Assembly (NCBI RefSeq): GCF_022179185.1
Contig: NZ_BPQJ01000013.1
Location: forward strand, 23,543 to 87,542
DNA from: Methylobacterium frigidaeris
Lineage (GTDB): Bacteria; Pseudomonadota; Alphaproteobacteria; Rhizobiales; Beijerinckiaceae
DNA length: 64,000 nt
Direction: 5' to 3'
Within the stretch, counting starts at the first letter, position 1; each line of letters begins with the position of its first letter. Below the pieces are notes generated by a model, which searched no databases, had not been told where the DNA came from, and saw only the letters and a list, made by a program, of their open reading frames with translations. Of the stretch, positions 1-10,638 are shown one piece after another. The translations under genes and the position numbers were made by a program.

Positions 1-1
1 C

Positions 2-2278
2 GAGGGCGCCGGTGGCGGACTCCGCAGCCAGCGCGATGGCGGCGGCGACATCCTCGGCTTGGCGCGTCAGGTGCTCGATCGTGCTGCGCAGGGTCGCGTC
101 GAGGGACTGGGCGCGGGTCGCCACAGCGTGGCCGGCCTCCTCGGCGGCGCGGGCGAAGGCGGCAGCCGCCTCCTCGGTGTGCTCGCCGACATGGCCGGTG
201 GCCGCCTCCGCAGCGGCGCGGAACCTGTCGGCCAGGGCGGCGGCGCGGGCGTCGAGATCGGCCCCGATCTCGTCCGCGGTGCGGCGCAGGCCCTCGCCGG
301 CGTCGGCGGTGCGGGCCTCGAAGCCGCCCTGCAGGGCATCGGCCGCGAGGGCCAGTGCGGCTTGCGTCTCCTGCGTGCGCCGGTCGAAGCCCTCGGCGAG
401 GTCGCGGCTCCGGATCTCGAAGGCGGTGGCCAGCCCATCGAGGGCCTGGCCGATCCGGCCCTCGGCCTCCCCCGTGCGCTCGGCCACCAGGGCGGCGACG
501 CGCTCTCCGGTCTGGTCCAGGCTGCGCTCCAGGCTGCCGCCATGGCCGACCAGCACCTCCTCGACGCGCCCGATCGTCTCCTCGAGACGGGCGGCAAGGT
601 CGGCCCCGCGCACGCCGAGGGCCTGGGCGGCGTCCTCGACCAGGGTCGAGAGATCGTCGCGCACCCGCGTGGCGCGGTCGCCGAAGGCGGTGATGACGCC
701 GTCGCTGGCGCGGGCGAGCCCGGCCTCGGCCGCCGCCGCCCGGGCCTCGATCGCCGCCGCGACGCCGTCGCCGGCCTGCTCGATCTCCTCGCGCAGCGCG
801 ATGCCGCGGTCCGAGATATGGGCCGCGATGGCGCTTCCGGAGGCGGCGAAGCGCTCGGTGATGGACGCGCCTGTCTCGGCGAACCGCTCGGTGAGGTCGC
901 CGCCGCGGGCGAGGAAGCGCTCCTCCAGCCCCTGCGCCGAGCGCTCGAAGGTGTCGCGGACCTGGGCGCCCTCGCGGTTGAGGGCCTCGATCACCTCGGC
1001 GCCGGTCTCCGCCAGGGTGCGGGCGACGGTGCCGGCATTCTCGGCGAGCGTGCGGGTGAGGAGGCCGCCGGTGCGCTCGAACGCCTCCGTGACCTCGACC
1101 GCCCGGCTCTCGAGCGCGCGGCTCAACGAGTCGCCGACGGTGCCGAGATCGGACTTCACCCCCTCGCTGGTGGCGACGAGGCGCTGCACCAGGTCGTCGC
1201 CGCGGCCCGCCACCGCCTCGACCACCCGGTCGCCGGTGGCTGCCAAGGCGGCCGTAACCGCCTCGCCGCGATCGCCGATCGCCGCCGTGATCGCCTCGCC
1301 GCGGGCGCCGAGCGCGGCGGTGACCCGCTCGCCGGCACCGTCGACGGCCGTGACGATGCGCTCGGCGGCGGTGTCGAGCTCCTGGGTCAGGTTCTGGTGC
1401 GAGCCCTGGATCGCGCCGCGCACCCGCTCGGCATTGGCGACGATCGACTCGCGCTGCGCCACCAGCTCCTCGACGAGGGAGCGGATGCGGATCTCGTTGT
1501 CCGAATAGGCGCGCTCCAGGGTCGAGATCTCGCCGCGCACCAGGGTCTCGAGCTCGCCGGCGCGGGCGAGCGCCCGCTCGACGCCGTCGCCGACCGCCGC
1601 GACCTCGCGGCGGACCGCCTGCGACATGGTCAGGACCGCGTCGGTGGAGAACCCCTCGGGCTCGGCGAGCCGGATCGCCACCTCGCCGACCGCGCGAGCG
1701 ACGTGACGCATCTCCTGGGCGCGCACCGCCAGCATGGCGGCGATGAAGAACAGCATAACCGGGGCGAGCACCGCCGCCGCGCCGATCGCACCCTGGAGGC
1801 CGCTGAGCCCTGAGGCGAAGCCGCGCAGGTCGCCGCCGGACTGGCTCCAGGCGAGGGCCGCGAAGCCGGCGAGCCAGACGAGGGCGGCGAGGCTCGCGAC
1901 GACGTAGGGCGCGCGCGAAGGCTCGATCCGCAGGGTCTGCTGCAGGGCCCCGACGCTGCGGCGGTCGTCGTTGGCGACGAGGGAGCGGTCGGGCGGCAGG
2001 AGCCCACCCTCGCGGCGGCCGTCGCGGGACGCGGGAAGGGAACTGCCGTCGAAGCCGGGCTCGCGGACGGCGCCGGGATTCGAAAGGGGATCGGACAAGG
2101 GGTCGGAATCGTGCACGTCGGGCAGGCGGGGCTCGACCCGGCTGCCGTCGGCAACGTCCGTCGATCGGGCGTCGGGCGATCGGGCGTCGGGCCCCGCCGG
2201 ATGGTCCAGGTTCAGGGCCTGCTCAATCGCCGACAGCGCCGCTTCCGCCGGATCCTTGAGCTTCTTTTCCGTCGCCAT
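2..2278 (-). CDS. Giant membrane-anchored apolipoprotein-like coiled-coil protein, growth-pole-ring (GPR/RgsE) type, 3' end beyond window
   Basis: An open frame starts at ATG 2278 and runs 759 codons off the left edge with no stop. About 120 N-terminal residues are polar and disordered-looking. Two hydrophobic helices follow at about 122-143 and 158-185. After that comes an unbroken Ala/Glu/Arg-rich amphipathic helix, with clear 11-residue units at about residues 305-365 of the type E-x-[VI]-T-A-A-[LI]-x-x-R-G. The layout (N-terminal membrane anchor, then a very long apolipoprotein A1/A4/E-like rod) matches the Rhizobiales growth pole ring protein GPR/RgsE, a protein of about 2,000 residues needed for polar growth. 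The assignment is inferred from architecture; other tape-measure-like or septation-regulator annotations are possible. The long plus-strand open frames opposite it are GC-driven shadows. Confidence 0.7.
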   Translation of the reverse strand, partial: MATEKKLKDPAEAALSAIEQALNLDHPAGPDARSPDARSTDVADGSRVEPRLPDVHDSDPLSDPLSNPGAVREPGFDGSSLPASRDGRREGGLLPPDRSLVANDDRRSVGALQQTLRIEPSRAPYVVASLAALVWLAGFAALAWSQSGGDLRGFASGLSGLQGAIGAAAVLAPVMLFFIAAMLAVRAQEMRHVARAVGEVAIRLAEPEGFSTDAVLTMSQAVRREVAAVGDGVERALARAGELETLVRGEISTLERAYSDNEIRIRSLVEELVAQRESIVANAERVRGAIQGSHQNLTQELDTAAERIVTAVDGAGERVTAALGARGEAITAAIGDRGEAVTAALAATGDRVVEAVAGRGDDLVQRLVATSEGVKSDLGTVGDSLSRALESRAVEVTEAFERTGGLLTRTLAENAGTVARTLAETGAEVIEALNREGAQVRDTFERSAQGLEERFLARGGDLTERFAETGASITERFAASGSAIAAHISDRGIALREEIEQAGDGVAAAIEARAAAAEAGLARASDGVITAFGDRATRVRDDLSTLVEDAAQALGVRGADLAARLEETIGRVEEVLVGHGGSLERSLDQTGERVAALVAERTGEAEGRIGQALDGLATAFEIRSRDLAEGFDRRTQETQAALALAADALQGGFEARTADAGEGLRRTADEIGADLDARAAALADRFRAAAEAATGHVGEHTEEAAAAFARAAEEAGHAVATRAQSLDATLRSTIEHLTRQAEDVAAAIALAAESATGAL

Positions 2279-2721
2279 CGAACGCCTCGTTACGCCGTGA
2301 ACGCCGCCGGGCGGCCCGTGAGGGTCGCCGCGCCGCATCATCCCGAGATCCCGCGAAACCCGCGCCGTGCCGCCAGCCGGCGCGATCTCAGCGGTTTACC
2401 ACGAGAACCTTAGACGCAAGGAGTACCAGCCGGATACCCGGACCGCGCCAACCCTCCCAAAAAGCTTAACGGAATGGTTACCATGTGTCCGGCGCGCCGC
2501 GCCCGATCCCGCTATCCTGCCGCAGAGTCTCGGCTTTGCCGGCCGGAGGACGGGACCGGGCGAGCCGCGATCGCGCTGTGGACAGACTTCCACCGGATCC
2601 GCCGGAACCTCTCCGCCCACAGCCGCGCGTGCTTCGGGACCTTGCATCCGGCCAAGGCCTGCGGGATCTGGCCTGGTCCCTCCCGACGATCCCCTCCGAC
2701 AGGCTCACGCGAGAGGCCCCG
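2279..2721. other. Intergenic region, 443 bp
   Basis: This gap lies between the divergent growth-pole-like gene and the Hpt gene and should hold the promoters of both. It is slightly less GC-rich around 2400-2490. I see no convincing -35/-10 pair, RNA gene or repeat. The open frames crossing it have no recognisable protein content. Confidence 0.5.
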
Positions 2722-3039
2722 ATGGAACCGCTCCTCGACCGCGCGCATCTCGACCGGCAGACCTTCGGCGACGCCGACCTCGCCCGCGAGGTGCTGGCGC
2801 TGTTCGCAGGCCAGTGCGACCGGCTGGTGCCCGGGCTGTCCGATCTGGACCTGGCGCCCGACGCCCGGGCGGACCTCGCCCATACCCTGAAAGGGTCCGC
2901 CCTCGGCATCGGTGCCGCCCGCGTGGCGGCACTGGCCGGGCGGCTCGAAGCAGCCCTGCGGGCCGGCGACGGAGAGACGGCGCGCGCCCTCGCGCCGGCC
3001 CTGGCCGGGACGGTGCAGGAGACGCTGGCGCTTCTCTGA
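2722..3039 (+). CDS. Stand-alone Hpt (histidine phosphotransfer) domain protein
   Basis: This 105-residue protein is almost entirely one Hpt four-helix bundle. The phosphorylatable histidine is H54 in the motif A-H-T-L-K-G-S-A, followed by the G-I-G-A turn and an A-x-L-x-x-x-L-E helix. It should relay phosphate between a hybrid kinase and a response regulator in the cytosol. No partner is adjacent; the hybrid kinase near 33 kb is broken. ATG 2722 is chosen because it begins the conserved domain; longer in-frame versions add only low-complexity sequence. The family call is firm, the pathway unknown. Confidence 0.85.
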   Translation: MEPLLDRAHLDRQTFGDADLAREVLALFAGQCDRLVPGLSDLDLAPDARADLAHTLKGSALGIGAARVAALAGRLEAALRAGDGETARALAPALAGTVQETLALL

Positions 3040-3203
3040 GCCCTCAGGCTCCAGGCCTCGCGCTCCACGCCGCGAGCCATGCTGCGACGCGTATGCCGCG
3101 CGACGCACGGCGCGCTTGCATTCCGGGGCGGCAGCCGCCAATCAGACCCCGCCGCGTCCTTACGTCCGACCCGCGGCCGCGCTCGAGGCTTCCGGAGTCC
3201 CAG

Positions 3204-3524
3204 ATGGTCCAGATCACCTACGTCGATGCCGCCGGCACGCCCCGCACCGTGAAGGGCGAGGTCGGCTCGACCGTGATGGAGACCGCGATCCGCAACAACG
3301 TTCCGGGCATCGATGCGGAATGCGGCGGCGCCTGCGCCTGCGCGACCTGCCACGTCTATGTCGGCGAGGACTGGGCGGAGGCGGTCGGCCCGGCCGAGCC
3401 GATGGAGCAGGACATGCTCGACTTCGCCTCGGACGTGCGGCCGAGTTCCCGCCTGTCGTGCCAGATCCGGCTCAAGCCCGAGCTCGACGGCCTCACCGTT
3501 ACCACCCCGGCCCGCCAGGGCTGA
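3204..3524 (+). CDS. 2Fe-2S ferredoxin, adrenodoxin/putidaredoxin type
   Basis: This 106-residue soluble protein carries the vertebrate-type ferredoxin ligand pattern C40-x5-C46-x2-C49-x36-C86, with an extra Cys at 44 inside the loop. The N-terminal beta strand (MVQITYVD) and the acidic C-terminal half containing the M-L-D-F segment are typical. Such proteins carry single electrons to cytochrome P450s, hydroxylases or Fe-S assembly. No isc or P450 gene is adjacent, so the partner cannot be named. ATG 3204 gives the usual family length. It is probably monocistronic. Confidence 0.93.
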   Translation: MVQITYVDAAGTPRTVKGEVGSTVMETAIRNNVPGIDAECGGACACATCHVYVGEDWAEAVGPAEPMEQDMLDFASDVRPSSRLSCQIRLKPELDGLTVTTPARQG

Positions 3525-3750
3525 GGCGGGCCCGGACTGGTTCTCAGCATTCCGTAGAGGAATGGCGATGCCTCAGCTACGGTTGGGCCGGTTGCGAGCC
3601 GCGCGTAGTCCCGCCCTCAGGGCCATACCCCGCGACGGGACTGAACAGGCCAGCGGCCTCGACCGCCTCGGCCACGCAATTCCTTAAGCATCGGCGTTCG
3701 AGGATCACGGCCGACATCCGGGGACGACCCGGAGGAGGAGGGGCGCCGTG

Positions 3751-4824
3751 ATGAACCAGGCCCGAAGGGTGGGCGACGATCGTGCCGGGGAGGGGTGCGC
3801 CCTGTCGGACATCGCGGCCGCGGCGACGACCCTGCGCCAGGCCGCGCACGACAAGACGCAGCGCATCCGCCAGATCACCAGCCAGGTGAAGATGCTGGCC
3901 CTCAACGCCCGCATCGAGAGCAGCCGGGTCGGCGAACACGGGCGCGGCTTCACGGTGGTGGCCAACGAGGTCGGTGCCGTCGGCGAGGCGATCGCCGGTC
4001 TCGCCCAGGAGCTGGAAGCCGACGTCGATGGGCGCATCGTCGGGCTGCAGGAGCAGGTCTCCTGGCTGGTGACCCGGGCGCAGGGCGAGCGCCTGGTCGA
4101 CCTCGCCCTCAACGCGGTGGAGCTGATCGACCGCAATCTCTACGAGCGGACCTGCGACGTGCGCTGGTGGGCGACCGACGCCGCGGTCGTGGCCTGCGCG
4201 GCGGAGCCGAGCACGGCGGCGGCGGCCTTCGCCGAGAAGCGGCTCGGCGTGATCCTGTCCGCCTACACGGTCTATCTCGATCTCTGGCTGTGCGACCTCG
4301 ACGGCCGCATCCTCGCCACCGGTCGGCCCGACCGTTTCCCCGGCCTGCGCGGCCAGAGCGTGGCGCAGGAGCCCTGGTTCCGGCAGGCCGCCACGCTCGC
4401 CTCGGGCGACGAGTACACGGCGGCCGACATCCGGACGGAGCCGCGCCTCGGCAGCGCCCAGGTGGCGACCTACTGCGCCAGCGTGCGCCAGGACGGCGAG
4501 GCCGCGGGTCGCCCCGTCGGCGTGCTGGCGATCCATTTCGACTGGGAGCCGCAGGCGCAGGCGATCGTCCAGGGCGTGCGTGTGGTGCCGGAGGACCGCT
4601 CCCGCACGCGCGTGCTGCTCGTCGATGCGGCGCACCGCGTGATCGCCGCGAGCGACGGCACCGGACTCCTGAGCGAGCGGCTGCGGCTCGAACTCGACGA
4701 TCCGGTCAGCGGCGCCCGGCCGACGAAAGACCGCAAGGGCCTCGTCGCCTATCACCGCACGCCCGGCTACGAGACCTACCGGGGTCTCGGCTGGTACGGG
4801 GTGATCGTGCAGGGGGCGGGGTGA
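3751..4824 (+). CDS. Cytosolic Cache-domain protein with an N-terminal MCP signalling tip
   Basis: This protein of about 357 residues starts at ATG 3751, behind a GGAGGAGGAG ribosome site; a GTG at 3748 is an alternative. Residues 35-90 contain the chemoreceptor signalling hairpin tip (Q-V-K-M-L-A-L-N-A-R-I-E-S, then G-R-G-F-T-V-V-A-N-E-V). A Cache-like sensor domain follows at about 115-350, including the stretch W-L-C-D-L-D-G-R-I-L-A-T-G-R. There is no signal peptide or membrane helix. This reverses the usual receptor order, in which the sensor precedes the signalling hairpin, and it lacks most of the coiled-coil and HAMP regions. It may bind a small ligand in the cytosol. No che genes are nearby. 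Confidence 0.75.
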   Translation: MNQARRVGDDRAGEGCALSDIAAAATTLRQAAHDKTQRIRQITSQVKMLALNARIESSRVGEHGRGFTVVANEVGAVGEAIAGLAQELEADVDGRIVGLQEQVSWLVTRAQGERLVDLALNAVELIDRNLYERTCDVRWWATDAAVVACAAEPSTAAAAFAEKRLGVILSAYTVYLDLWLCDLDGRILATGRPDRFPGLRGQSVAQEPWFRQAATLASGDEYTAADIRTEPRLGSAQVATYCASVRQDGEAAGRPVGVLAIHFDWEPQAQAIVQGVRVVPEDRSRTRVLLVDAAHRVIAASDGTGLLSERLRLELDDPVSGARPTKDRKGLVAYHRTPGYETYRGLGWYGVIVQGAG

Positions 4825-4828
4825 AGCC

Positions 4829-6004
4829 TCAACGGAGCAGGGCCCGCGTGGCCTGGTCGATGCCGTCGAGGGTCAGCGGGTACATCCGGTCGGAGACGAT
4901 CTGGCGGATCATCGCGTTCGACTGCGAGTAGCCCCACTGCGCCTGCGGCACGGGGTTGAGCCAGGCCACTTTCGGGAAATGGGCCAGCACCCGCTCGAGC
5001 CACACCCGGCCGGACTCCTCGTTCCAGTGCTCGACCGAGCCGCCCGCCATCGCGATCTCGTAGGGCGACATCGCCGCGTCGCCGACGAAAACCACCCGGT
5101 AGTCGGACGGGTAGGTGCGGATCACGTCGAGGAGCGGCGTCGCCTCGGTATGGCGCCTGCGGTTGTCCTTCCAGACTTTCTCGTAGAGGCAGTTGTGGAA
5201 GTAGAAGTGCTCGAAGTGCTTGAACTCGGAGCGGGCGGCGGAGAAGAGCTGCTCGGCCAGCTCGACGTGCCAGTCCATCGATCCGCCGACATCGAGGAAC
5301 AGCAGCACCTTGACGGCGTTGCGCCGCTCCGGCCGCAGGCGGAGATCGAGCATGCCGTGGCGGGCAGTCTCGCGGATTGTGCCGTCGAGGTCGAGCTCGT
5401 CCGCCGCGCCGGTGCGGGCGAAGCGGCGCAGGCGCCGCAGGGCCAGCCGGATGGTGCGCGAGCCGAGTTCCGCCGAATCATCCAGGTCCTTGAAGGTACG
5501 CTGGTCCCAGACCTTCACGGCCCGGAAGTTGCGATTGCCGTCCTGGCCGATGCGGATGCCTTCCGGGTTGTAGCCGTAGGCGCCGAAGGGCGAGGTGCCC
5601 CCGGTCCCGATCCATTTCGAGCCGCCCTGGTGGCGCCCCTTCTGCTCGGCCAGCCGCTCCTTCAGGGTCTCGAACAGCCTGTCCCAGCCCAGCGCCTGGA
5701 TCTGCGCCCGCTCCTCCTCGGTGAGGTATTTCTCGGCCAGCTTGCGCAGCCATTCCTCTGGAATGGCTTGCGGCTCCACCGCCTCCCCGACCGTGACCAC
5801 ACCCTTGAAGACGCGGCCGAACACCCGATCGAACTTGTCGAGGTTGCGCTCGTCCTTCACCAGGGCGGTGCGGGAGAGATAGTAGAAGTCCTCGACCCGC
5901 TGGTCGGCGAGGTCGCGATCGAGGGCCTCGAGCAGGGTCAGGTACTCGCGCAGCGAGACCGGGACCTTGGCGGCGCGCAGCTCGGTGAAGAAGGTCAGCA
6001 GCAT
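4829..6004 (-). CDS. VWA-domain protein, CoxE family
   Basis: This 391-residue protein has an N-terminal CoxE-type helical region (starting LLTFFTELRAAKVPVSLREY) and a C-terminal von Willebrand A domain. Its metal-binding MIDAS motif is D238-V-G-G-S242. It has no signal peptide. CoxE-like proteins usually work with a MoxR-type AAA+ ATPase to insert metals or remodel large enzymes, classically carbon-monoxide dehydrogenase. No MoxR gene is adjacent here, so the client is unknown. ATG 6004 begins the conserved region. It runs convergently with the Cache gene, with a gap of only four bases. Confidence 0.85.
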   Translation of the reverse strand: MLLTFFTELRAAKVPVSLREYLTLLEALDRDLADQRVEDFYYLSRTALVKDERNLDKFDRVFGRVFKGVVTVGEAVEPQAIPEEWLRKLAEKYLTEEERAQIQALGWDRLFETLKERLAEQKGRHQGGSKWIGTGGTSPFGAYGYNPEGIRIGQDGNRNFRAVKVWDQRTFKDLDDSAELGSRTIRLALRRLRRFARTGAADELDLDGTIRETARHGMLDLRLRPERRNAVKVLLFLDVGGSMDWHVELAEQLFSAARSEFKHFEHFYFHNCLYEKVWKDNRRRHTEATPLLDVIRTYPSDYRVVFVGDAAMSPYEIAMAGGSVEHWNEESGRVWLERVLAHFPKVAWLNPVPQAQWGYSQSNAMIRQIVSDRMYPLTLDGIDQATRALLR

Positions 6005-6036
6005 GGCACCGATCAACGCGCCGCGGCGCGTGTCGG

Positions 6037-6945
6037 TCAAGCCCTCTTGCGGGTCTCCCCGGGCAGAGGCACCGGGTCCCGTCGCCGCGCCTCCGCCGCG
6101 AGGTTCCAGACGATGCCGCCGACGATCAGCCCGGCGCCGAGGAATAGCCATGGGTCGAGGGGTTCGCCGTAGAGGCGCCATCCGAGCACCGCGATGAGCG
6201 GGATTCGCAGGAAATCGAGCGGCATGACCAGGATGGCGTCGCCGCGCCGGTAGGCGCTGGTCAGGCACCAGTGCGAGGTGAGCCCGGCGATGCAGAGAAG
6301 CGCCAGCGCCAGCCCGTGACGGCCCTCGAAGGCCTGGACCGGCACGGCCGGGAAGAGCCGGCCGGCCGCGAGGTTGAGGGGCAGCTGGATCAGGTTCATC
6401 CAGAACAGGATCGACAGCACGCTCTCGGTCCGGGTCAGCGCCTTGGTGGCGACCGCGGTCAGGGCGAACATCACCGCCGCGCCCAGCACGACCAGGCTCG
6501 CCGGCTGCAATGCAGCCAGACCTGGCCGCAGCACCACCAGCACGCCGAGGAAGCCGAGGGCCACCGCCGCGACCCGGCTCGCGGTCAGCCGCTCGCGCAG
6601 GATCAGCACCGCCAGCAGCGTGACCCAGGCCGGCGTGGTGAACTCCAGGGCGAACACCACCGCGAGAGGCAGCAGCGTGACACCGAGAGACCAGGCGTAG
6701 TTGCCGCCCCAATGGACGAGGTTGCGGGCAAGGTGCAGCGGCATCCGTCGCGCCGGGAGCGGCCGGCGGCGCAACAGCGCGACCGCGCCGACGATCGCCA
6801 CCCCGGCCCCCGCCCGGGCCGCCAGGATGTCGAACAGGCCGAGCGCCGGCGCCAGCTCGCGCACGGCGATCGCGGTCGCCGAGAACGACAGCAGGGCGCC
6901 GGCCATCCAGAGGACGACGGCGGCGAGGTCGGGGAGGGGTTTCAC
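6037..6945 (-). CDS. DMT-superfamily transporter (EamA domains)
   Basis: This 302-residue inner-membrane protein has about ten hydrophobic helices arranged as two EamA repeats (about 8-140 and 150-290). Helix ends such as R-E-R-L-T-A-S-R-V-A-A-V-A-L-G-F-L-G-V and the closing G-A-G-L-I-V-G-G are typical of drug/metabolite exporters. Substrate cannot be predicted. It sits 32 bp from the VWA gene and is followed upstream, 10 bp away, by hemF on the same strand, so the three may be co-transcribed. Confidence 0.88.
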   Translation of the reverse strand: MKPLPDLAAVVLWMAGALLSFSATAIAVRELAPALGLFDILAARAGAGVAIVGAVALLRRRPLPARRMPLHLARNLVHWGGNYAWSLGVTLLPLAVVFALEFTTPAWVTLLAVLILRERLTASRVAAVALGFLGVLVVLRPGLAALQPASLVVLGAAVMFALTAVATKALTRTESVLSILFWMNLIQLPLNLAAGRLFPAVPVQAFEGRHGLALALLCIAGLTSHWCLTSAYRRGDAILVMPLDFLRIPLIAVLGWRLYGEPLDPWLFLGAGLIVGGIVWNLAAEARRRDPVPLPGETRKRA

Positions 6946-6955
6946 CGCGGGTCGT

Positions 6956-7852
6956 TTACGGCCAGCGCACCGTCGGCGGCATTGAGGACAGGATCGACGC
7001 GACGTTGCCGCCGGTCTTCAGGCCGAAGATCGTGCCGCGGTCGTAGAGCAGGTTGAACTCGACGTAGCGGCCGCGGCGCACCTGCTGCTCGTGGCGGTCG
7101 GCCTCGGTCCAGGGGGTGGCGAGGTTGCGCCGCACGATCTCGGGATAGATCCGCAGGAAGGCCTCGCCCACCTCGCGGGTGAAGGCGAGGTCCGCCGCCG
7201 GTTCGCCGGTCCAGTGATAGTCGTAGAAGATGCCGCCGATGCCGCGCGGCTCGTTGCGGTGCTTGAGGTGGAAGTACTCGTCGCACCAGGCCTTGTAGCG
7301 GGCGTAATCCGCGGCCGGGTGCTTGCCGCAGGCCTCCTCGAACGCGGCATGGAACGCGACCGTGTCCGGATCCTCCTGGTTTCGGCGCCGGTCGAGGACC
7401 GGGGTCAGGTCCGCCCCGCCGCCGAACCACGGCTTCGTCGTCACCACGAAGCGGGTGTTCATGTGCACGGTCGGCACGTGCGGGTTCCACGGATGGGCGA
7501 TCAGCGAGAGGCCGGTGGCGAAGAAGCGCGGATCCTCCGCGGCGCCCGGGATCTGCCCGCGGAACTCGGGGGCGAACTCGCCGTGCACCGCCGAGACGTG
7601 CACGCCGCACTTCTCGAACACCCGGCCGCGCAGCATCGCCATGGTGCCGCCGCCGCCCGGCGCGCCGGAATGGTCCTGGCGCTCCCAGGGCGTGCGCTCG
7701 AACCGCCCCGGCCTGCCGGCTTCGGGGGCGAACGGCCCCGTCGCCTCCTCCTCCAGGCGCTCGAAGGCGGTGCAGATCCGGTCGCGCAGGGTGGAGAACC
7801 AGGTGGTCGCCTCGGTCTTGAGCGCGGCGATGTCGGGAGCGGCTTCGGTCAT
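6956..7852 (-). CDS. hemF: Oxygen-dependent coproporphyrinogen-III oxidase
   Basis: HemF decarboxylates two propionates of coproporphyrinogen III to give protoporphyrinogen IX, using O2, in cytosolic haem synthesis. The 298-residue protein has the family length and diagnostic blocks: G-G-G-G-T-M near 66-71, H-M-N-T-R-F at 130-135, [10 protein letters not shown] at 142-151, and the C-terminal [12 protein letters not shown]. The start at ATG 7852 gives a complete N terminus. It agrees with an aerobic organism. Confidence 0.97.
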   Translation of the reverse strand: MTEAAPDIAALKTEATTWFSTLRDRICTAFERLEEEATGPFAPEAGRPGRFERTPWERQDHSGAPGGGGTMAMLRGRVFEKCGVHVSAVHGEFAPEFRGQIPGAAEDPRFFATGLSLIAHPWNPHVPTVHMNTRFVVTTKPWFGGGADLTPVLDRRRNQEDPDTVAFHAAFEEACGKHPAADYARYKAWCDEYFHLKHRNEPRGIGGIFYDYHWTGEPAADLAFTREVGEAFLRIYPEIVRRNLATPWTEADRHEQQVRRGRYVEFNLLYDRGTIFGLKTGGNVASILSSMPPTVRWP

Positions 7853-7907
7853 GGATGTCTCATCCCATACCGGCGGGCGCGGGCCAAGGCGTCTGACGGC
7901 CGAGGCA

Positions 7908-8363
7908 TCAGACGGCGCCGAGCTGGCGCAGGCCCTCGCCCAGGATCATCCCGGCCGCCACCGCCACGTTGAGCGAGCGCATCCCGGCCTGCATCGGGAT
8001 CGCCACCCGGGCCTCGGCATCGGCGTGGACCGCCTCCGGCACCCCGGCCGATTCGCGCCCGACCATCAGGCAGTCGCCGTCCCGGAAGGCGTGCGCCGTG
8101 TAGGGCACCGAGCCGGTGGTGGTGGCGAGCACCAGGCGAGTCCCGGCCTCCCGGCGCCAGGCATCGAAGGCGGCGTAGGAGCGGTGACGGGTGATCGCGA
8201 CGTGGTCGAGGTAGTCGAGGCCGGAGCGGCGCAGGTGGCGGTCCGAGACGTCGAACCCCGCCGGCTCGATGATCTCGACGGCGACGCCGAGGCAGGCGGC
8301 GAGGCGCAGCATCGTGCCGGTGTTCTGCGGGATGTCGGGCTGGTAGAGGGCGAGGCGCAGCAT
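7908..8363 (-). CDS. trmL: tRNA (cytidine/uridine-34-2'-O)-methyltransferase
   Basis: A 151-residue SPOUT (trefoil-knot) methyltransferase that 2'-O-methylates the wobble base of tRNA-Leu isoacceptors with S-adenosylmethionine. Seen here are the N-terminal N-T-G-T-M-L-R-L motif (14-21), the central G-R-E-S-A-G-V-P block, and the knot-forming end [11 protein letters not shown] near 129-139. Length and motifs match TrmL/YibK. It lies 55 bp upstream of hemF on the same strand and may share its transcript. Confidence 0.94.
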   Translation of the reverse strand: MLRLALYQPDIPQNTGTMLRLAACLGVAVEIIEPAGFDVSDRHLRRSGLDYLDHVAITRHRSYAAFDAWRREAGTRLVLATTTGSVPYTAHAFRDGDCLMVGRESAGVPEAVHADAEARVAIPMQAGMRSLNVAVAAGMILGEGLRQLGAV

Positions 8364-8486
8364 GGTTCCGGGAATGTCAGGTCCGATGCCCCGTCATATG
8401 CCGGTCAGCGGCCTGCGGCATCACCCCCCGGTTGGCGTCGGGCCGCCGCCGCATAGCTGAGACACCCGTCACCCTGGGTACCCCGC

Positions 8487-10346
<1,860 letters not shown>

Positions 10347-10378
10347 GCGGGGCGACGTTCGCGCCTTGAGACCGGAAT

Positions 10379-10420
10379 CGGAGAAGATCTCACTGCCAGA
10401 TATCAGTGAGATCTTCTTCG
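10379..10420 (+). terminator. Strong hairpin downstream of the ABC exporter
   Basis: Arms 10382-10395 and 10404-10417 are perfect 14-base complements (core GATCTCACTG / CAGTGAGATC) around an 8-base loop. Pairing extends outward with one wobble to 10379/10420. It starts 33 bases after the ABC stop and has no long T-run, so it may terminate transcription or stabilise the 3' end. Confidence 0.6.
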
Positions 10421-10447
10421 ACCACGCGGCAGGATTTTCACTCTCCG

Positions 10448-10482
10448 CGTCATCCCGAGGCCGCGCAGCGGAACCGATGACG
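10448..10482. repeat. REP-like palindromic element
   Basis: Outer arms CGTCAT (10448-10453) and ATGACG (10477-10482) enclose a GC-rich centre with partly symmetrical CCGAGG...CGGAACCG sequence. The form resembles the short dispersed intergenic palindromes common in Methylobacterium and Bradyrhizobium. It is a single copy here, so its repeat status is inferred. Confidence 0.45.
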
Positions 10483-10538
10483 ATGTAGCAGTGGTAAGCA
10501 ACTCGTAAGATAAAACCAAGGATGGTTTGACTTAATTT

Positions 10539-10594
10539 GTCGACGTCATCTCACCCGCGATCTCATCCTGAGATCGTGGTGAGATGACGTCGAC
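10539..10594. terminator. Long near-perfect hairpin between convergent genes
   Basis: Left arm 10539-10554 pairs perfectly with 10579-10594 (16 bases, GTCGACGTCATCTCAC and its complement). After a small bulge an inner stem CGATCTCA / TGAGATCG continues to a 3-base loop. It lies 45 bases beyond the stop of the minus-strand operon (stop at 10639) and can serve as its terminator. The inner stem shares the GATCTCA core with the hairpin at 10379-10420. Confidence 0.6.
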
Positions 10595-10638
10595 GCTTGC
10601 GACGCTGCTTACATCAAGCAAACAGAGTCCCGGCGCGA

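Noticed and set aside
12..1813. Plus-strand open frames of 498 and 584 codons over the growth-pole-like gene
   Set aside because: They are antisense to a gene with a clear membrane/coiled-coil layout; the products are low-complexity Arg/Ala/Gly without domains.
10379..10594. Inverted repeats as ends of an insertion sequence
   Set aside because: They form local hairpins with no transposase between them and no target duplication.
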